DNA from: Loripinus fragilis | Taxonomy: Eukaryota; Mollusca; Bivalvia; Lucinida; Lucinidae | Assembly: GCA_964019695.1 (NCBI GenBank) | Contig: OZ026526.1 | Coordinates: 6,281,254 to 6,345,253 of the forward strand | DNA: 64,000 nucleotides | Direction of reading: 5' to 3' | Shown: positions 25,150 to 37,492 of the stretch, in pieces | How the letters are laid out: each line of letters opens with the position of its first letter | How positions within the stretch are numbered: the first letter of the stretch is position 1 | The notes under the pieces: model-generated | The model's database searches: none | Told to the model about the DNA's origin: nothing | What the model saw: the letters and a program-made list of their open reading frames with translations, nothing else | Program-made: the position numbers and the translations under genes

Positions 25150-25465
25150 GAGGGTCTAGATGGGGTATAATGATTAGTGAATAATGGCCCTTTTTTATAA
25201 TGAATAGTGAATAATGAGCCAAAAAAAATATTGAATAGTGAATAATGAGATCTTAAAAAAATAATGAATAATCCTATTTTTTTAATGAATTGAAGAAAAA
25301 ATTAATGAATAGTGAATAATCAGATTTCTTTGCCACCTTTCTTACCTATAATGAATAATTGGTCTTATTTTAATGATTAACCCAAAATTTTAATGAGATG
25401 AATAATGGGCTAAATTTTTAATGAATAGTGAATACCAGACCCCCCCCCCCCCATCTAGACCCTCC
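25150..25465. repeat. Family D element (~315 bp)
   Basis: Inverted ends gagggtctagatggggt and ccccccatctagaccctc; the interior is a degenerate array of taatgaatagtgaataatga. Second copy at 32850-33158. Confidence 0.85.
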
Positions 25466-26004
25466 TAAATGAGTTCACTGGCACTTGTTCGTCGATACAC
25501 AGTATATATTTTGCAATAATTGATTTACATAGGTTAGTCAGACTTCCAGGAATACGCAATCACCAAGAAGATACGCTTGTTTGAAACAGTCTCTGAAGAT
25601 GAGTAGTCAAATTATAAGCGTTTAAAAATGCTATCTGAAACGAAATCTTCTGAAACGTTCTCAAACGATTTCTTTAAAAGGTATGAAGTTTTTCCCTTTG
25701 AGCCTATTATAAATTGTACACAAATAATTAAAATGTGTTCTGTTAGAAATGAAACATTTCATTTGTATATTTACTTTTTGAAAGCAACTTGAACATCAAA
25801 TTTCAGGGTCTACAGTTCCCAAGGCAACACTTTTTTGCATGCAAAATACATGAAAGCGATATTTGGTGATCAGTTTTTTCGGCGAAATATTCTTAAAATA
25901 TCTAAGAATTTGAGTGGGCTGTGAGTTTTCAGAGTTTCTCACAATTTTTCCAGGACACATTTTATACATGAAATACCCATTTGGGCGCTTGTATGGTAGC
26001 ACTT

Positions 26005-26310
26005 ATTAAAGTAAGAAAGAGGGCAAAGATCAGGAATCGATACAATCAAGCATCACACCTGACACAGGATGCCGATGGGAAAGTGACAACGCCACAATTA
26101 GACATCACAAACGAGAGTCAAGAGGTCAGCCCTTTCCCAGCAGGTGACCACAAGGCATCAACAAACAGACGTGCATGAAAGCATAACAAAATAAGACAGA
26201 AATAACATAAATGATTCACAAAAGAAGCACCCCCTTGGAACGGTCAGTAGAAATATTCTACTGGAGGGCTTAAACCGGTTTAACGGTGCACCAACCTCAC
26301 CCTTAGGTCA
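26005..26310 (+). repeat. Family R dispersed element, well preserved
   Basis: From agtaagaaagagggcaaaga to ggtgcaccaacctcaccctt, including gtcagccctttcccagcagg. No coding capacity is evident. Confidence 0.8.
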
Positions 26311-28093
26311 GAACTTATCATATTAAGCCCAATTGTCAAGCAAAAACAGGCGCACAGAAGCTGTTTTTCGTTTATATAATAGACTGAAAGTTCCTCTAAA
26401 CATAAAGAAAACTGCTTACTCAAATACGCATTTTTATGAAAGATACACCCGTTTTAGCGCTTAAAATCATTGAACAGGGGGTGAACGTGTATTTCAGACC
26501 ACCAATTTATGATTATGCTTTAAGTTGCAATTTTGTCTATTTGACCATACCAGTGCCACGGCCATTATTTATAAGAACGTAAAATGTGTGTGTTTTATTT
26601 ATATGCAACCACAAAAAGTGAAATTCACATCTGTTCAAATAAACATGAATAAAGGTCTAGTATATCGCTATACTGGCGTTCTAAACAAAGTATACTTTAT
26701 TCCAACAAGAAAATAAAATACTCTCTCTATTTATCCATCTGTCCACTCATACATCGGCCTTAACTGGACTTAATTATAGCTTTATTTAGTGTCATGGCTC
26801 AATTAAAGAATTTGTTTCATCATAGTGTGTTAATTTGATTAGTGTGTTTCTCAATGATGATACACTGCATTAGTTAAAAGGCTTCCATGCGAGCTGAACA
26901 TTTATTGTACTTCAATTAGGAATTACAGCAGAATCTATGTTGAAGATTAGGTACCAGTAAAATGCATTTAAGCCCCCCCCCCCCCCCCCCCCCACATGTG
27001 GCTTAGGCTGCTGTCAGTTCCAAGGCGATTGTTTTGTTGTTGACTTTTTGTTTATTGTTACTCCCATTGTGGGAGTCTGTAATTGTTCTATATTTTGTTG
27101 TGTGTTACCGTATGCCCATTCCAGTTTTGTAATCATCTTGATGTGGGAGAGAGAGCTGGCTGCTGTGCTTAGTTTATCTTCCTAGTGTCTCGTGATGGTT
27201 GTGTGGCTCTTCCTCGCGGTGCCATGGGTTAGTCTGCGGTTTGTGATTGTGGTATTTCCTGATCATACTCACTATTTTTGGGACTCACCATCACACATTA
27301 ATTAGTTAATAAAAACATGGCACTCGGCTTGGGACTCAATGACACTAGCCAGCCTCCTGAACCATATTTCCGTTGGGGGTCCAGTTTGTAGGGGTTGAGT
27401 TTGGTCCCAGAATATATGGGGGCTGAGCTTGTTAAGGACCAAAAATAGTGAGTATGACATCCAAGCTATTACTAACCTTTATATAGCGTTTGATTATCTT
27501 TTTGAATTGGTAACTAAAATTACGTTTTACAATAATTCTTTTGAATTTATAAACTAAATCACCATAAATTAGAGGTTCTGATATGCCTGTTGCAGAAGAG
27601 TTTTAACCCAATGTTGTATTTAACAATTAACTCTGAATGTATGTGGTAGAATTTAGAAAAAACATTTTCGAATATGCTGATATCTATAACCCTGCTTTAA
27701 TAACCTAACAGTTAAAAATAAGTTTCTGTTGTTGAAGTCATCATTAGAACACACTCTTGCAAAACGAATAAGCTGGGAAATATATACACCATAGGAAGGG
27801 GACCGAGGAACATCTCAATCAAGAAATGGGAAATCCCCAAGTTTGTTAGGGTCCGAGTTTGTCAGTGGCCGAGTTTGTTAAGCGCCGAAATGTCCCGGAA
27901 TCTGCATATGCAAGGAAGTCTCAATGCGAGCTAAACATTTTTTTGTGTTTTAACAAATGCAGAATCTAGGGTGAAGATTTGGCGCCAGTAAAATGTATAT
28001 AAGAACCCCCTCACACCAGTGTCTTTAGCTACTGTTCGTTCTAAGAAGGCGGTTCTGTTGCTGTTGATTCAACTGCTTCCATAATCCCATTGT

Positions 28094-28160
<67 letters not shown>

Positions 28161-28485
28161 GATTGCTATACTTTGTCTTCCTGATCCTTTTGTGACTGTT
28201 AATTAGTGTTATGTGGCTCTTCCTCACGGTGCCTTGGGTTGGTCTGCAGTGTGATTGTGGTCTTTCTTGTGTTTGTTCTTTTGAGAAGATTACCGGTTTG
28301 GATTTTACTCATACATGGAGTATCCGGGAGATACAGATACATATATATGTACCTGTGTACTCTAGATATCAAAAAGTTCTTCCCCGATATTCTTGGTGAG
28401 ATTCATTGAATTAAAATCTTTGTCAGTTCGTCATTTGACCTAATTGAAGGACATTGGGAGTGTGATAAACATGCGGTCATGCTTG
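26311..28485. other. Intergenic, simple repeats
   Basis: Contains a ~20-base C run (26974-26993), a long (AG)n tract (28095-28159) and two related segments (27000-27290, 28050-28270) sharing ttgtgattgtggt and gtggctcttcctc words. A 67-residue frame at 28206 is not supported by splice or homology signals. Confidence 0.6.
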
Positions 28486-28566
28486 GTAGTCTGGTACCCT
28501 GCCTCTCCGACTCCGTCTTTAGAGTCTACTTTTCGTACATAAAGAGACGCCGGGTACCAGACTATC
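28486..28566. repeat. Short inverted repeat next to mariner
   Basis: tagtctggtaccctgcctct and gacgccgggtaccagacta pair around 28525; a related half-site is at 39717. Confidence 0.65.
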
Positions 28567-28570
28567 ATGC

Positions 28571-29450
28571 TTGGTTGCTTATGTAAAGCACTTGGTGCGA
28601 CGTGTTTGCAAAATGGAGAAACTTGAAACCAGAGCGGTTATCAATTACTTCAGTAAGAAAGGAATGCCCCCAAGGGAAATTCATGAAGACTTCTTGGAAA
28701 CCCTGGGGGAGGAATCTCCTTCTTATAGCACAGTGAAAAAATGGGCAGCAGAGCATCGAGAATGATGGATGGTCTGGTCGCCCCAAAGATGCAATCGCTG
28801 ATGAAAATGTCAAGGTCGTGCACACCTGGCTATGTGTGATATGAGGCGAGACCTGCGAAGCATAGTTAGCGAAGTGGGCACGCGTTTTGGGACAGTGCAA
28901 TAAATCCTAACCAACATCTTAGGTATGTCAAAGGTTTCCGCATAATGGGTGACGCGAATGTTGACCAAACAATGGAAGCACCCTGGCTAAGAAATTGAAG
29001 AGGGAAGAATTGGCCTCAATCTTTTGGGACAATCAAGTTGTGATCATGATTGATTACCTTAAGCAAGGTTGCACGATAAACGGTGCATATTATGCAGGTG
29101 AATTGAGGCGCCTATGCCAGGAAATCGCAACAAAGAGGCAAGGAAAACTGACTAGCTGTGTACTGCTCTTGCAGGACAACGCCCATGCCCACACGTCACA
29201 AGTTGCCATGACTGCTGCGAATAAATTTGGATGTCAAATCCTTTCTCATCCCCCATATTCTTCTGATATGGCTCCTTATGACTTCTGTCTATTCCCAAAA
29301 CTGAAATCCCATCTTCGTGGTACACAGTATGGAAGCAATGAAGGCGTCATAGAGGTAGTAAATGTAACTTGGGGGACCAGGAAAAGGCCATCTGTTTGAA
29401 GGGATAAGAAAGCTCGAACAGAGATGGGCTAAGTGCATTGAAAAGTAATG
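28571..29450 (+). pseudogene. Mariner-family (DD34D) transposase remnant
   Basis: The N-terminal helix-turn-helix part (ATG 28613) reads MEKLETRAVINYFSKKGMPP, then EIHEDFLETLGEE and YSTVKKWAAEHRE before a stop. After broken frames, 28995-29399 gives FWDNQVVIMIDYL, GKLTSCVLLLQDNAHAHTSQ, HPPYSSDMAPYDFCLFP and KLKSHLRGTQYGSNEG. The second and third catalytic Asp (QDNAH and APYDF) are 34 residues apart, as in mariner. The part with the first catalytic Asp is missing, apparently by an internal deletion just before 28990, and several stops and frameshifts are present, so it cannot be active. Confidence 0.9.
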
Positions 29451-29639
29451 GTAACGTTATGGCAGGTGGCCAGCGCATTTGTTATTTGCTCTCAGCAAAG
29501 TGTACCATCTGAACTTGCTGATTTAGTAAAGTGATATGACTGTTTGTGACTCGAATTACGAGTGAATGGCCTTTCAAATTGGCTAGCCTATCACAATATC
29601 AAATAAATTCTATTGGCGTAGCGGTTTGTTTCGAGCTAA

Positions 29640-29860
29640 ACTAGAGCAATGACAATGTGTGTAAGGGTGTTTTTGCATTTTTGTTAGTGATATGCGCGAA
29701 TCCAGCAAATTTGCTCAGGGGCGATGGTGGTCTGACCCAGCAAATACCACGCTTTGTAAGAAACGAAATAAATGCCAAAATTTCAGGGGGAGGGGTCCTG
29801 GCCAAACCCTCTCTCTCTGGATCCGAGCATAAGTGACCAGTTCCGGGATAATGGGCCACT
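29640..29860. repeat. Possible family K remnant
   Basis: Words atgcgcgaatccagcaaatt and ctctctggatccgagcat resemble family K ends. Confidence 0.4.
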
Positions 29861-30746
29861 GTGGTTGCTCCATACAGAAATACCTCTAAACTTATTTTCT
29901 AATGACAAAGATAATCTTTATACAATGCAACTATTTATATGATGGAGTTATAATGGAAAATGTATACATCAAATATTACATTCAAATTAACAACAAAATA
30001 TCAAAATGTACTATTTATTACATATAAAACTATTAGAAATGAAAATAATTACAAAATGTAATTGTTGAGTATATTCAAATCAATGACTGGTCAATAAAAA
30101 TGCAAATACCGAGATTCACTAGTCCATAGTAATATTTCAAAAATAGATTGTAATCATTTTCTTACCCATCAGTATTTACCTATATGTTTTGGGTGCTCAA
30201 AACTTCGTGTACATTTGACTTGAAAATCTTTACCATAAACAAATTTTAAATATATTTGCTTTAATTTCAATCGATTAAAATCTTTCATTCATTAGACTAT
30301 ATATCGCCTGGTCTTATTAAGGTAGCTTTCTCTTTTCAGTGGTGCAGATGATCAACACTAAGCCATGGTACATGGTGCAATCGTCGAACTGTTAATCTAT
30401 GGTGGCCCTCGCCAACAAATACAACAAGCAATTAGATCATATTCTCGCTGTGATACGTGCGTGTTGCAACATAACAACAGCGAACCTTGATCTTGTACAG
30501 ATTAATCAAATGCGCCCATAACCACAGGTAAAACAAATCGCACAGGAAGTGGTTTGGTAAAGATTTCATGTTATGAATCCCGTATATCCGTCTCTTATGT
30601 CACATGAACCACATCTTAAGCAATATTTGAACAACAAAGGCGCAGTCTGTTAAGCTAAAAGCTTTACTTGCAACAAAAACTATTGCAAGATTCTGCAATC
30701 GTAGCAGGCTAGTTTGACCTAGTTATAGAGAATACTAGGTGAGTGT

Positions 30747-30866
30747 CTTTTGATATCAAGTTTACCAGGCAAGGCTTTGAGAACGCTTGTTGACATTGCG
30801 AAGCTCGCCGAGCGATTCAACAAGCGTTCTCAAAGCCGAGCCTGGTAAACTTGATATCAAAAGACG
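30747..30866. repeat. ~120 bp palindrome
   Basis: Arms tcttttgatatcaagtttac...gctttgagaacgcttgttga and tcaacaagcgttctcaaagc...gtaaacttgatatcaaaaga pair nearly perfectly. Confidence 0.88.
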
Positions 30867-31555
30867 CGAACCTGGTATTCTATTTATCAGTTTACCCATT
30901 GTTTCACTCTTCAAACTAGCGATTATGACGTAATTTTTCGATTTTTGTGTTGATTCAGCGTCATTATCGACGTCATTCAAAGTCATCATGACCTGATAAA
31001 GGCAACATGCCGTGAGATAGACAACGTTTATCAGGCAACAAGCAACAATGCAGTTAACGTGAGAGGTAACTGATAAAAGATATTACCAGGTCGCATATTC
31101 TGAACATAGATTTTCTCGAGACGTAGGTCATATGCCTGAATTGAGTGTTATAATAGTTAATGGTGTCATTATTGCAACACATATTGAGTAACCTTGAATG
31201 GAGCGCTGATCCGCTTTGTGATTTTATTTGTATAAGTCTAAAGCGGTATACAAGCAAATTATAAGGCAGCAAAGACCAAAACGTAAACAGTGTACCTTTA
31301 CTTGCGTTTGTCTCTTCTGTGTCACTAAATGTACGTTAATGAAGGGTTGATCAGCCGTTCCATACTGACAGATGGTTCTGTAAAACCTTAAACGATCTTT
31401 TCTCACTTTATGGCACATCATCAGGCTTAGTAGTGAAGTAATTTACAATATAGATACATCATACATACTTTATTTGTAAACCCTTTAAAGCGAACATAAG
31501 ACAATACTCTGGATATACCAAAATTCGTTTGACAATGAATCAAATGTGAACCATG

Positions 31556-31655
31556 GTTTCAGACATCCTTGGTAACCCAGGCTGCCATTTCGTACACACT
31601 CCATTCATGCAGTGGGTATGGAAAGGGTCACGCCTGGGTTACCAAGGATGGGTTT
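31556..31655. repeat. Inverted repeat with ~20 bp arms
   Basis: catccttggtaacccaggc and gcctgggttaccaaggatg are perfect complements about 45 bp apart; flanking gtttcaga is direct on both sides. Confidence 0.8.
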
Positions 31656-31979
31656 CAGAGATACGCCTCCATACGGGAGCAAGTTCAATATCAAAACCTC
31701 CTTTGAATACCGAGATAAAAAATAAAAAGGAATAACACTATTGTCAAATATGTAATGTAAAATGAATTATGATATTAAAGTCAAAGGCTACCAATTGCAT
31801 GGCTATTATGCTGCCCATTGCATAACGTCTACCCATCGACGTTTCCACATTTGTATAAGTCTACAGAATATTTCCCTAATTGGAATTTTATAAATGAACA
31901 TCATGGGAAGAGTGAAGAGATTCTTCTAACCGGCTATGTAAAAGAAATTGTACATGTAGTTTTTGAGTGAGTATTACAA

Positions 31980-32232
31980 CAGCGGATCCAGAAAGGTTTG
32001 TCAAAGGGGGTCCATCTGCGACAACATTCTTATTTTCTTTTAAGTTGATGAGGGAAGAGGCTCCGAGAGGATACAAAAACCACTATAAGCGGGCCATCGT
32101 CGGCCTGCCAGCGAAACAGCATTTTGCTGACGGACGGATGTTGGCCCAACATTGAATACTGGCTTGGTAGTTTTATGATTTACCAGGGGTGGAGTGTCTG
32201 GACCCCCTGTCTCCCCTCTGGATCCGCGCATG
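31980..32232. repeat. Family K element
   Basis: Ends agcggatccagaaaggtttg and cccctctggatccgcgcatg; inside is the gcgggccatcgtcggcctgc / gatgttggcccaac palindrome. Confidence 0.75.
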
Positions 32233-32339
32233 TATTATGTCTTATGAATGGTTGCAGTATAGATGATAATATGAACGTTCTATCACTGGAAAAGGTAAAT
32301 GTAAAAAAATAAAAATAACGCCAGATCAAGATACACAAT

Positions 32340-32525
32340 TTGCTTGTTTGTTTGTGTTGATGCTTTACACCCCAGTCAACAATTTTCACTAAATTCAGTC
32401 ATTTCAGGACGTATTTCCTGATTACCTGGATGAACCAGTTATAGGATAAAGAGAAGACGCAGTGCCTCCGGTGAGTCTTGAACCAGTGACCCCTCAATCT
32501 TATGTTTAACACTGAGCCACAGCGC
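32340..32525 (-). repeat. tRNA-derived SINE
   Basis: Minus strand starts gaggagcgctgtggctcagt gttaaac and has actggttcaagactc in the B box position; the body ends in caacaattttcac and gtttgtttgtttg words. Confidence 0.7.
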
Positions 32526-32849
32526 TCCTCAAAATACATAGTAACACTGTATACATACACTACCGCCTGCGTTTTTGTACTGGTCAAATTCGCATTGAAA
32601 ACGCACGTAATACAGTCTGCGCAAATTACAAATAGTCAACCCAAAGTAACACATTGAACTGCAGTGTAACGCATTTACCTGTCTACCAATTCGTTCAGCT
32701 GATTTATCAACGCGAATCAAGGTGTAGCATCGCATATCAACAAACATTTCCTCATTGAAATGCATTGCAACATAGTCAATCAATATAGGAATGAAAAAGA
32801 TGTTTAAAAGGATTTTAAAGCAAAATAGATAATTGAGGTAGGAATAGTA

Positions 32850-33158
32850 TGAGGGTCTGGATGGGGTATAATGATAAGTGAATAATGGCCCTTTTTATAA
32901 TGAATAGTGAATAATGAGCCAAAAAAATAATGAATAGTGAATATTGAGGGCCTAAAAATAATGAATAATCCAATTTTTTTAATGAATTGAAGAAAAAATT
33001 AATGAATAGTGAATAATCAGATTTCTTTGCCACCTTTTTTACTGTTAATGAATAATTGGTCTTATTTTAATGAATAACCCAAAATTTTAATGAGATGAAT
33101 AATGGGTTAAATTTTTTATGAATAGTGAATACCAGACCCCCCCATCCAGACCCTCATA
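32850..33158. repeat. Family D element, second copy
   Basis: Ends gagggtctggatggggtata and accccccc atccagaccctc; interior tgaatagtgaataatgag array. A 72-residue ORF with repeated DYSLF is an artefact. Confidence 0.85.
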
Positions 33159-33227
33159 GTATTATTTTACGTGTGATTATATAGCAATGGCAACTTTAGA
33201 CTAGATTTAGCTTCAACAGAGCAACTA

Positions 33228-33457
33228 AATTTGAGCCACGACATGTAATTTCCAACAATGTGGCATTTTGATAAGTGTAGACTCAGATGAGCCTGTGCAG
33301 CCTCCTTTTAAGATTAGAAACTCCAAATGTTGTTCAGTCAGTAGCTTAACACTCATAGAATATTCAAACGACTAATAAACGCTCTGATCAGTCTGCGCGT
33401 ATGGGCCTTTGCTGGTCGCACATACCATATTGTTGGAAATCTCATGTCGTGGCTCAT
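33228..33457. repeat. Family T element, complete (~228 bp)
   Basis: Inverted ends tgagccacgacatg...tttccaacaatgtgg and ccatattgttggaaa...catgtcgtggctca. The inner part carries caaacgactaataaacgctc. Confidence 0.85.
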
Positions 33458-34159
33458 TTCAATATCGATTTTTCAAAAGCAATTTTATTGGTTAACGTAC
33501 TAACACATCCAACGCATGTGAATACTTGTGAATCTTGCTTTGCGTTAATATGCGTTGATTCGCATTTTCAAAGCAAATTAAATCGTACACGCATACAACA
33601 CATTGGAAATGCGCAAGAAACGCAAATTTGCAGTACAAATACGCGAGAGTTAGTGTTGCTATACGAATATCAGATCTTGCATTAAAACATAATAAAAATA
33701 TCTACCAAAACTAAACACTATACAATGTGTACATTCTATGAGTAAAATGCACGAGCTGGGTGGCTTCTTACAAAACACAACCCACGAAACAAACATGAGA
33801 AAAAATACCCTTGCTTGATAACAACGTTTGTGTTCAGTAATGTGAGAATACACGGGTTATCCAACTGCTGTGGAAAACATTTTCGAAGCGGTATTCTCTC
33901 CTCTTCTCCCTCATCAACGACCTACCAAATTTTCCCTGATTATGTCACAATGCCCAGCCAGTTATTGCAAACGTCTTGTACGTATATACATGTATTGCTG
34001 TTTGTTGAGTATATTTGGCGACAAAACCACAGGAGCCTGAAATATTAGCTAATATCGGAGTGAAGAGGTAGTTTTGGGGTATTTATATAAAAAAAGACTG
34101 ATTTACAAATATGATTATAAAACCAGGCTCCTGTGGACACAATGTTAAAGTGTTTAGAC

Positions 34160-34565
34160 CAAATAAAAATATATGTGTGGCTCACGTTACATCCTGAAAA
34201 AAATAGGGTAGGTAAGTAGGATACTATTTTTTTGGAAAACTTTTTTTCTTGAAATATTCAGACCTGCTTGAAAATAAATTATTAAAATAAGAAAAAAAAT
34301 GATATTTATTGGGTCTATTTTTTATGATATAATTGTTTAATTCTTTTACTTCCAACACCAAAGACTGAATGCATAGAAATTTAGATTTCGGTTTCAGATG
34401 GCCAAAATTTGATACGTATTTTTTCTCCAAATTCTGAAGTTGGAAGAGAAAAGCAGAACAAAATTATTTTGTTCTGCTATTCTCTTTCAGCTTCCGGATT
34501 TGGAGAAAAAAAGTTTAGGGTAGGGTGTAAAAATTTAGGGTAGGTCAGGTAACCTGAAACACACA
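34160..34565. repeat. Hairpin-bearing repeat downstream of the TspO-like gene
   Basis: Ends share cctgaaaaaaatagggtagg and gggtaggtcaggtaacctga words. Central hairpin gttggaagagaaaagcagaa / ttctgctattctctttcagc at 34435-34495. It begins only about 15 bp past the stop codon, so it may serve as the 3' UTR. Confidence 0.6.
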
Positions 34566-34580
34566 CATTTTTTCTTGGCC

Positions 34581-35398
34581 TTATGCCAACTGTCCTTTGA
34601 AGTCATCCTGGAAGTTTCCTCTGATTGGTCGTTTCCTGTATCTGTAGATCATGACGGCTACCTTGGTCAGCGCCAGCAAACCAACCACTCCCAGCAGTAC
34701 AACCAGAAAGATGGAATTCCTATAGTTCGTGTCCAGATCATAATTGGCTACCACGGACCCAATTAGCGCCACAATCAGCACAATGTACTCGCTGAAGGTA
34801 TACCGAATGTACTTGTCCAGCACGAATGTTTCCATAACAAACCAACAGAGGATTATAAATGACAGACAGGCTAATGGTATTGTGCTAGCCAGATTCAGAT
34901 CAACATCCCATATATAGTGGAGAGTTATGCCGAAGTTCAACAATGTTGCTATGGTTACCCAGGTTGCGAAGAAGACAATTCCATTTTGCACAAGAAATCG
35001 AATCAACCAGATGTCCTTGGTAACGCCTTGTTGTTCAAGGATACGTATGCTTCTATAGAGATTTCTGTGGGTGATTATAATGCATGTATACAAGGTAAGG
35101 GCACACAGGGATAAATCAAGAAACGCCCATCCCATGTGCTGTCTGTCCCAAATAAAAAGCCACGCGACTGTAAGGCAAGAGTTGAGGATGAAAATGCCGT
35201 AGAACAGGTTGGTCTGTATTGGAAGCTGGCAGATGGGGGTACCATCCTCTGTCACCCGGCAAATAGTGGTTAGGGCGTAGATCATCCATATAATCTGCCA
35301 GGCGAAAATAAAGCCCCAAATTGAAAAGGTCCATCCTGCTGGTGTGATCATGAGACTGTACTTGTCAGAAATATCACCGGTGTTATTCTTATAAAGGC
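34581..35398 (-). CDS. TspO-like gene, coding exon 2
   Basis: 818 nt, begins GLYKNNTGDISDKYSL and carries the remaining seven membrane segments and the stop. Open throughout, which is unusual for this AT-rich window. Confidence 0.9.
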
Positions 35399-37492
35399 CT
35401 GAAAATAAATAAAAATTAACCCTTTGTGTACTAATAGATTCTTCCTTTTGGTTTGATACAATATACTTGGGATAGTCTATTGTACATATCTAGGGGTGTC
35501 AGGTTATAATTTTACAAAAAAAGTTTTTATTCTTTTTACCTTTACAAACAGTGTAGACCCTGATGAAATGCAGCATTATGCTGCATTTCATCTGGGACTT
35601 CACTGCTTGTAAAAAACTCATTTAGGGGTTTCCCGCATACAAAGGGTTAAACAAAACAGATGCTTTATATGGCATGATCACATTCAGTATATTATCATGC
35701 ATGCCACATATTAGTGAGATGCGTACAGGCACACCATGTGTATATGCTTTATACTACATGTATGAAGTAATACAACCCCAAAAGGAAGGACACAAACAAT
35801 ATGTTTAATTGTTACAATAACTTCAAATATATGGCTGTTTTATGAAACCAAATGAAATTTTGCTTTTTCATATGAATTGTTTGTTGGATTCGCATGAAAA
35901 ATCAAGATTTTTAGCAATAGTCTGCATCAGTCGTTATTGACGCTTTTTATAATAAGAGTTAACTTAAAAAGTAGTTTTTTTTAAGTATGTGTTCAAACGC
36001 TAGACTATGAAACATATACACATGCGAACTATGAAATATGTTGCCTGAACCGTTGTATGTGTATGCTGTATGCTCTAGCAAGACTAGTATGCAGGCTTGT
36101 CTGAGCTCTCACTGCTTACATATGCAATATAAACAATAAATTGTATCTAACTATTTTGCTACTGATACATAGATAGTTTGGCAAACAGTGAAGTACCAGA
36201 TGTAATGCCGCCATTGCGACATTTCATCAGAGCCTGCACTGCTTGCTAAAACTAGAATTCCGAGAATCAGGTGTGTCGCCTGGCAAAACAGAAGTCAAAA
36301 AAGGGCTATAACCCAGTCAAAATTTTGCTGATGATCTCAAAATTCGAACATGACCTGTATTCTACGGTGTTCTACCCTTCTGTAAACTTTGAATGAAAAT
36401 GATGCATCCTTTCAAAAGTTGTGGATCAGAAATCAAAATTGAGACAAAACCGAAGTAAAAAAAGAGCAATAATTCAGTCAAAAGTTTGCTGATGATCATC
36501 AAATTAGAACTTGGTCCGTATTTAAAAATGCTTTATCCTTCTGTTAAGATGCGTCCCTCCAAAAGTTATTGATCAGAAACCAAAAGTGGGGCAAAAACCT
36601 CAGTCAAAAAGGACCATAACTCAGTCAAAATTTTGCCGATGATCTCCAAATTCGAATATGAGCTGTATTTTACAATGAATTATCCTTTTGTAAACTCTGA
36701 ATGATATTGATGGATCCCTTCAAATGCTTTTGATTGGAAACCGAAATTGAGACAAAATCTAAGTAAAAAGGGCCATAACTCAAAATTTTCAAATTCGAAC
36801 TTGACTTGTATTTAATGATTTATCCTTCTGTAAACTTTGAATGCAATTGATGCATCCCTTCAAAAGTTATTGATCGGAAACCAAAAGTGCGACAACGCAG
36901 ACGACCACGACACCGACGGACGCGGATGGAGACATGAACCCTGTGTCTGCCATGCTTCGCAGGCGACACAATAATATACGCTCGACAAAAATACATCACA
37001 ATTTAGAGATTTCAATCTGTGACTCCTCATCATACTTAATGGGCAAGTCAATGCATATAAATTCCGTCAACATGCATGGGAAAATCCATTATTGGTTAGG
37101 ATTAACCCTTAAAGCGCCAAGAAAAAAATGCATGTGAACATGTCGTCTGCTAGAGTCGTCTGCTGAAGTCGTCTGCTGCAAATAATTGCTTAACATTACT
37201 GACGAATTAAGTATAGAATCAAACAGCGCGGACCCAGAACAGACTGTTCCTATAGGAGCAGTCTGATCTGGGTCCACACTGTTTGCCATAGAGGCTTCTT
37301 AAACATTTCAGCAGACGACTTTTGTTGCAATTGGTGCATTAAGGGTTAACACAGATCTTGAATACTGTTTTCTGTTATATTACCTATTTTCACTCCTACT
37401 TCGTTAGAGGCCAAAGCAGCAAAGACGATCTGAATGACGAATACCACACACGTGACTATGATCAACGCCAGTCGAAGGTTGGATTTAGCCAT
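34581..37492 (-). CDS. TspO/MBR-like multipass membrane protein, 308 residues, two coding exons
   Basis: Exon 1 (37492-37384) starts MAKSNLRLALIIVTCVV and ends VGVKI plus one base before GTAATA. Exon 2 (35398-34581) follows TTTATTTTCAG and runs to TAA; the phases match. About eight hydrophobic segments: residues 7-28, then ITPAGWTFSIWGFIFAW, NLFYGIFILNSCLTVAWLF, LDLSLCALTLYTCIII, IVFFATWVTIATLLNFG, TIPLACLSFIILCWF, SEYIVLIVALIGSVVA, IFLVVLLGVVGLLALTK, with a basic C-tail (YRYRKRP). The TPAGWTFSIWGFIF motif and many Trp resemble the first helices of tryptophan-rich sensory (TspO/MBR) proteins of the long type. I infer distant homology, not function; ligand transport or sensing is unproven. Gene structure is solid, family name moderate. 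Confidence 0.85.
35546..35612. repeat. Family H hairpin in TspO-like intron
   Basis: acaaacagtgtagaccctga...gcagcattatgctgc...cttcactgcttgt. Confidence 0.7.
36178..36248. repeat. Family H hairpin
   Basis: ggcaaacagtgaagtaccag...aatgccgccattgcgacatt...gcactgcttgcta; diverged. Confidence 0.6.
36268..36975. repeat. Phrase-type tandem element 1 (~150 bp units x4)
   Basis: Units repeat actcagtcaaaattttgctg, ttatccttctgtaaactttg and gatgcatcccttcaaaagtt. Short inverted ends gtgtcgcctgg and cgcaggcgacac, with a gacgacc/gacggacg stretch before the right end. Entirely inside the TspO-like intron. Confidence 0.8.
37216..37289. repeat. Family H hairpin (second subtype)
   Basis: aaacagcgcggacccagaac...gactgttcctataggagcag...gatctgggtccacactgttt; strong hairpin. 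Confidence 0.8.
37384..37492 (-). CDS. TspO-like gene, coding exon 1
   Basis: ATG at 37490-37492; 36 codons plus one base; the encoded segment is a single N-terminal membrane helix or signal anchor. A plausible 5' UTR acceptor (TTTCCATTGCAG) places the exon start at 37550. Confidence 0.85.

Larger units (their letters stand above)
29860..31960. other. Intergenic with two palindromes
   Basis: AT-rich; no exon seen. Holds inverted repeats at 30747-30866 and 31556-31655, and a family P fragment near 30155-30205 (cttacccatcagtatttacc). Confidence 0.6.
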
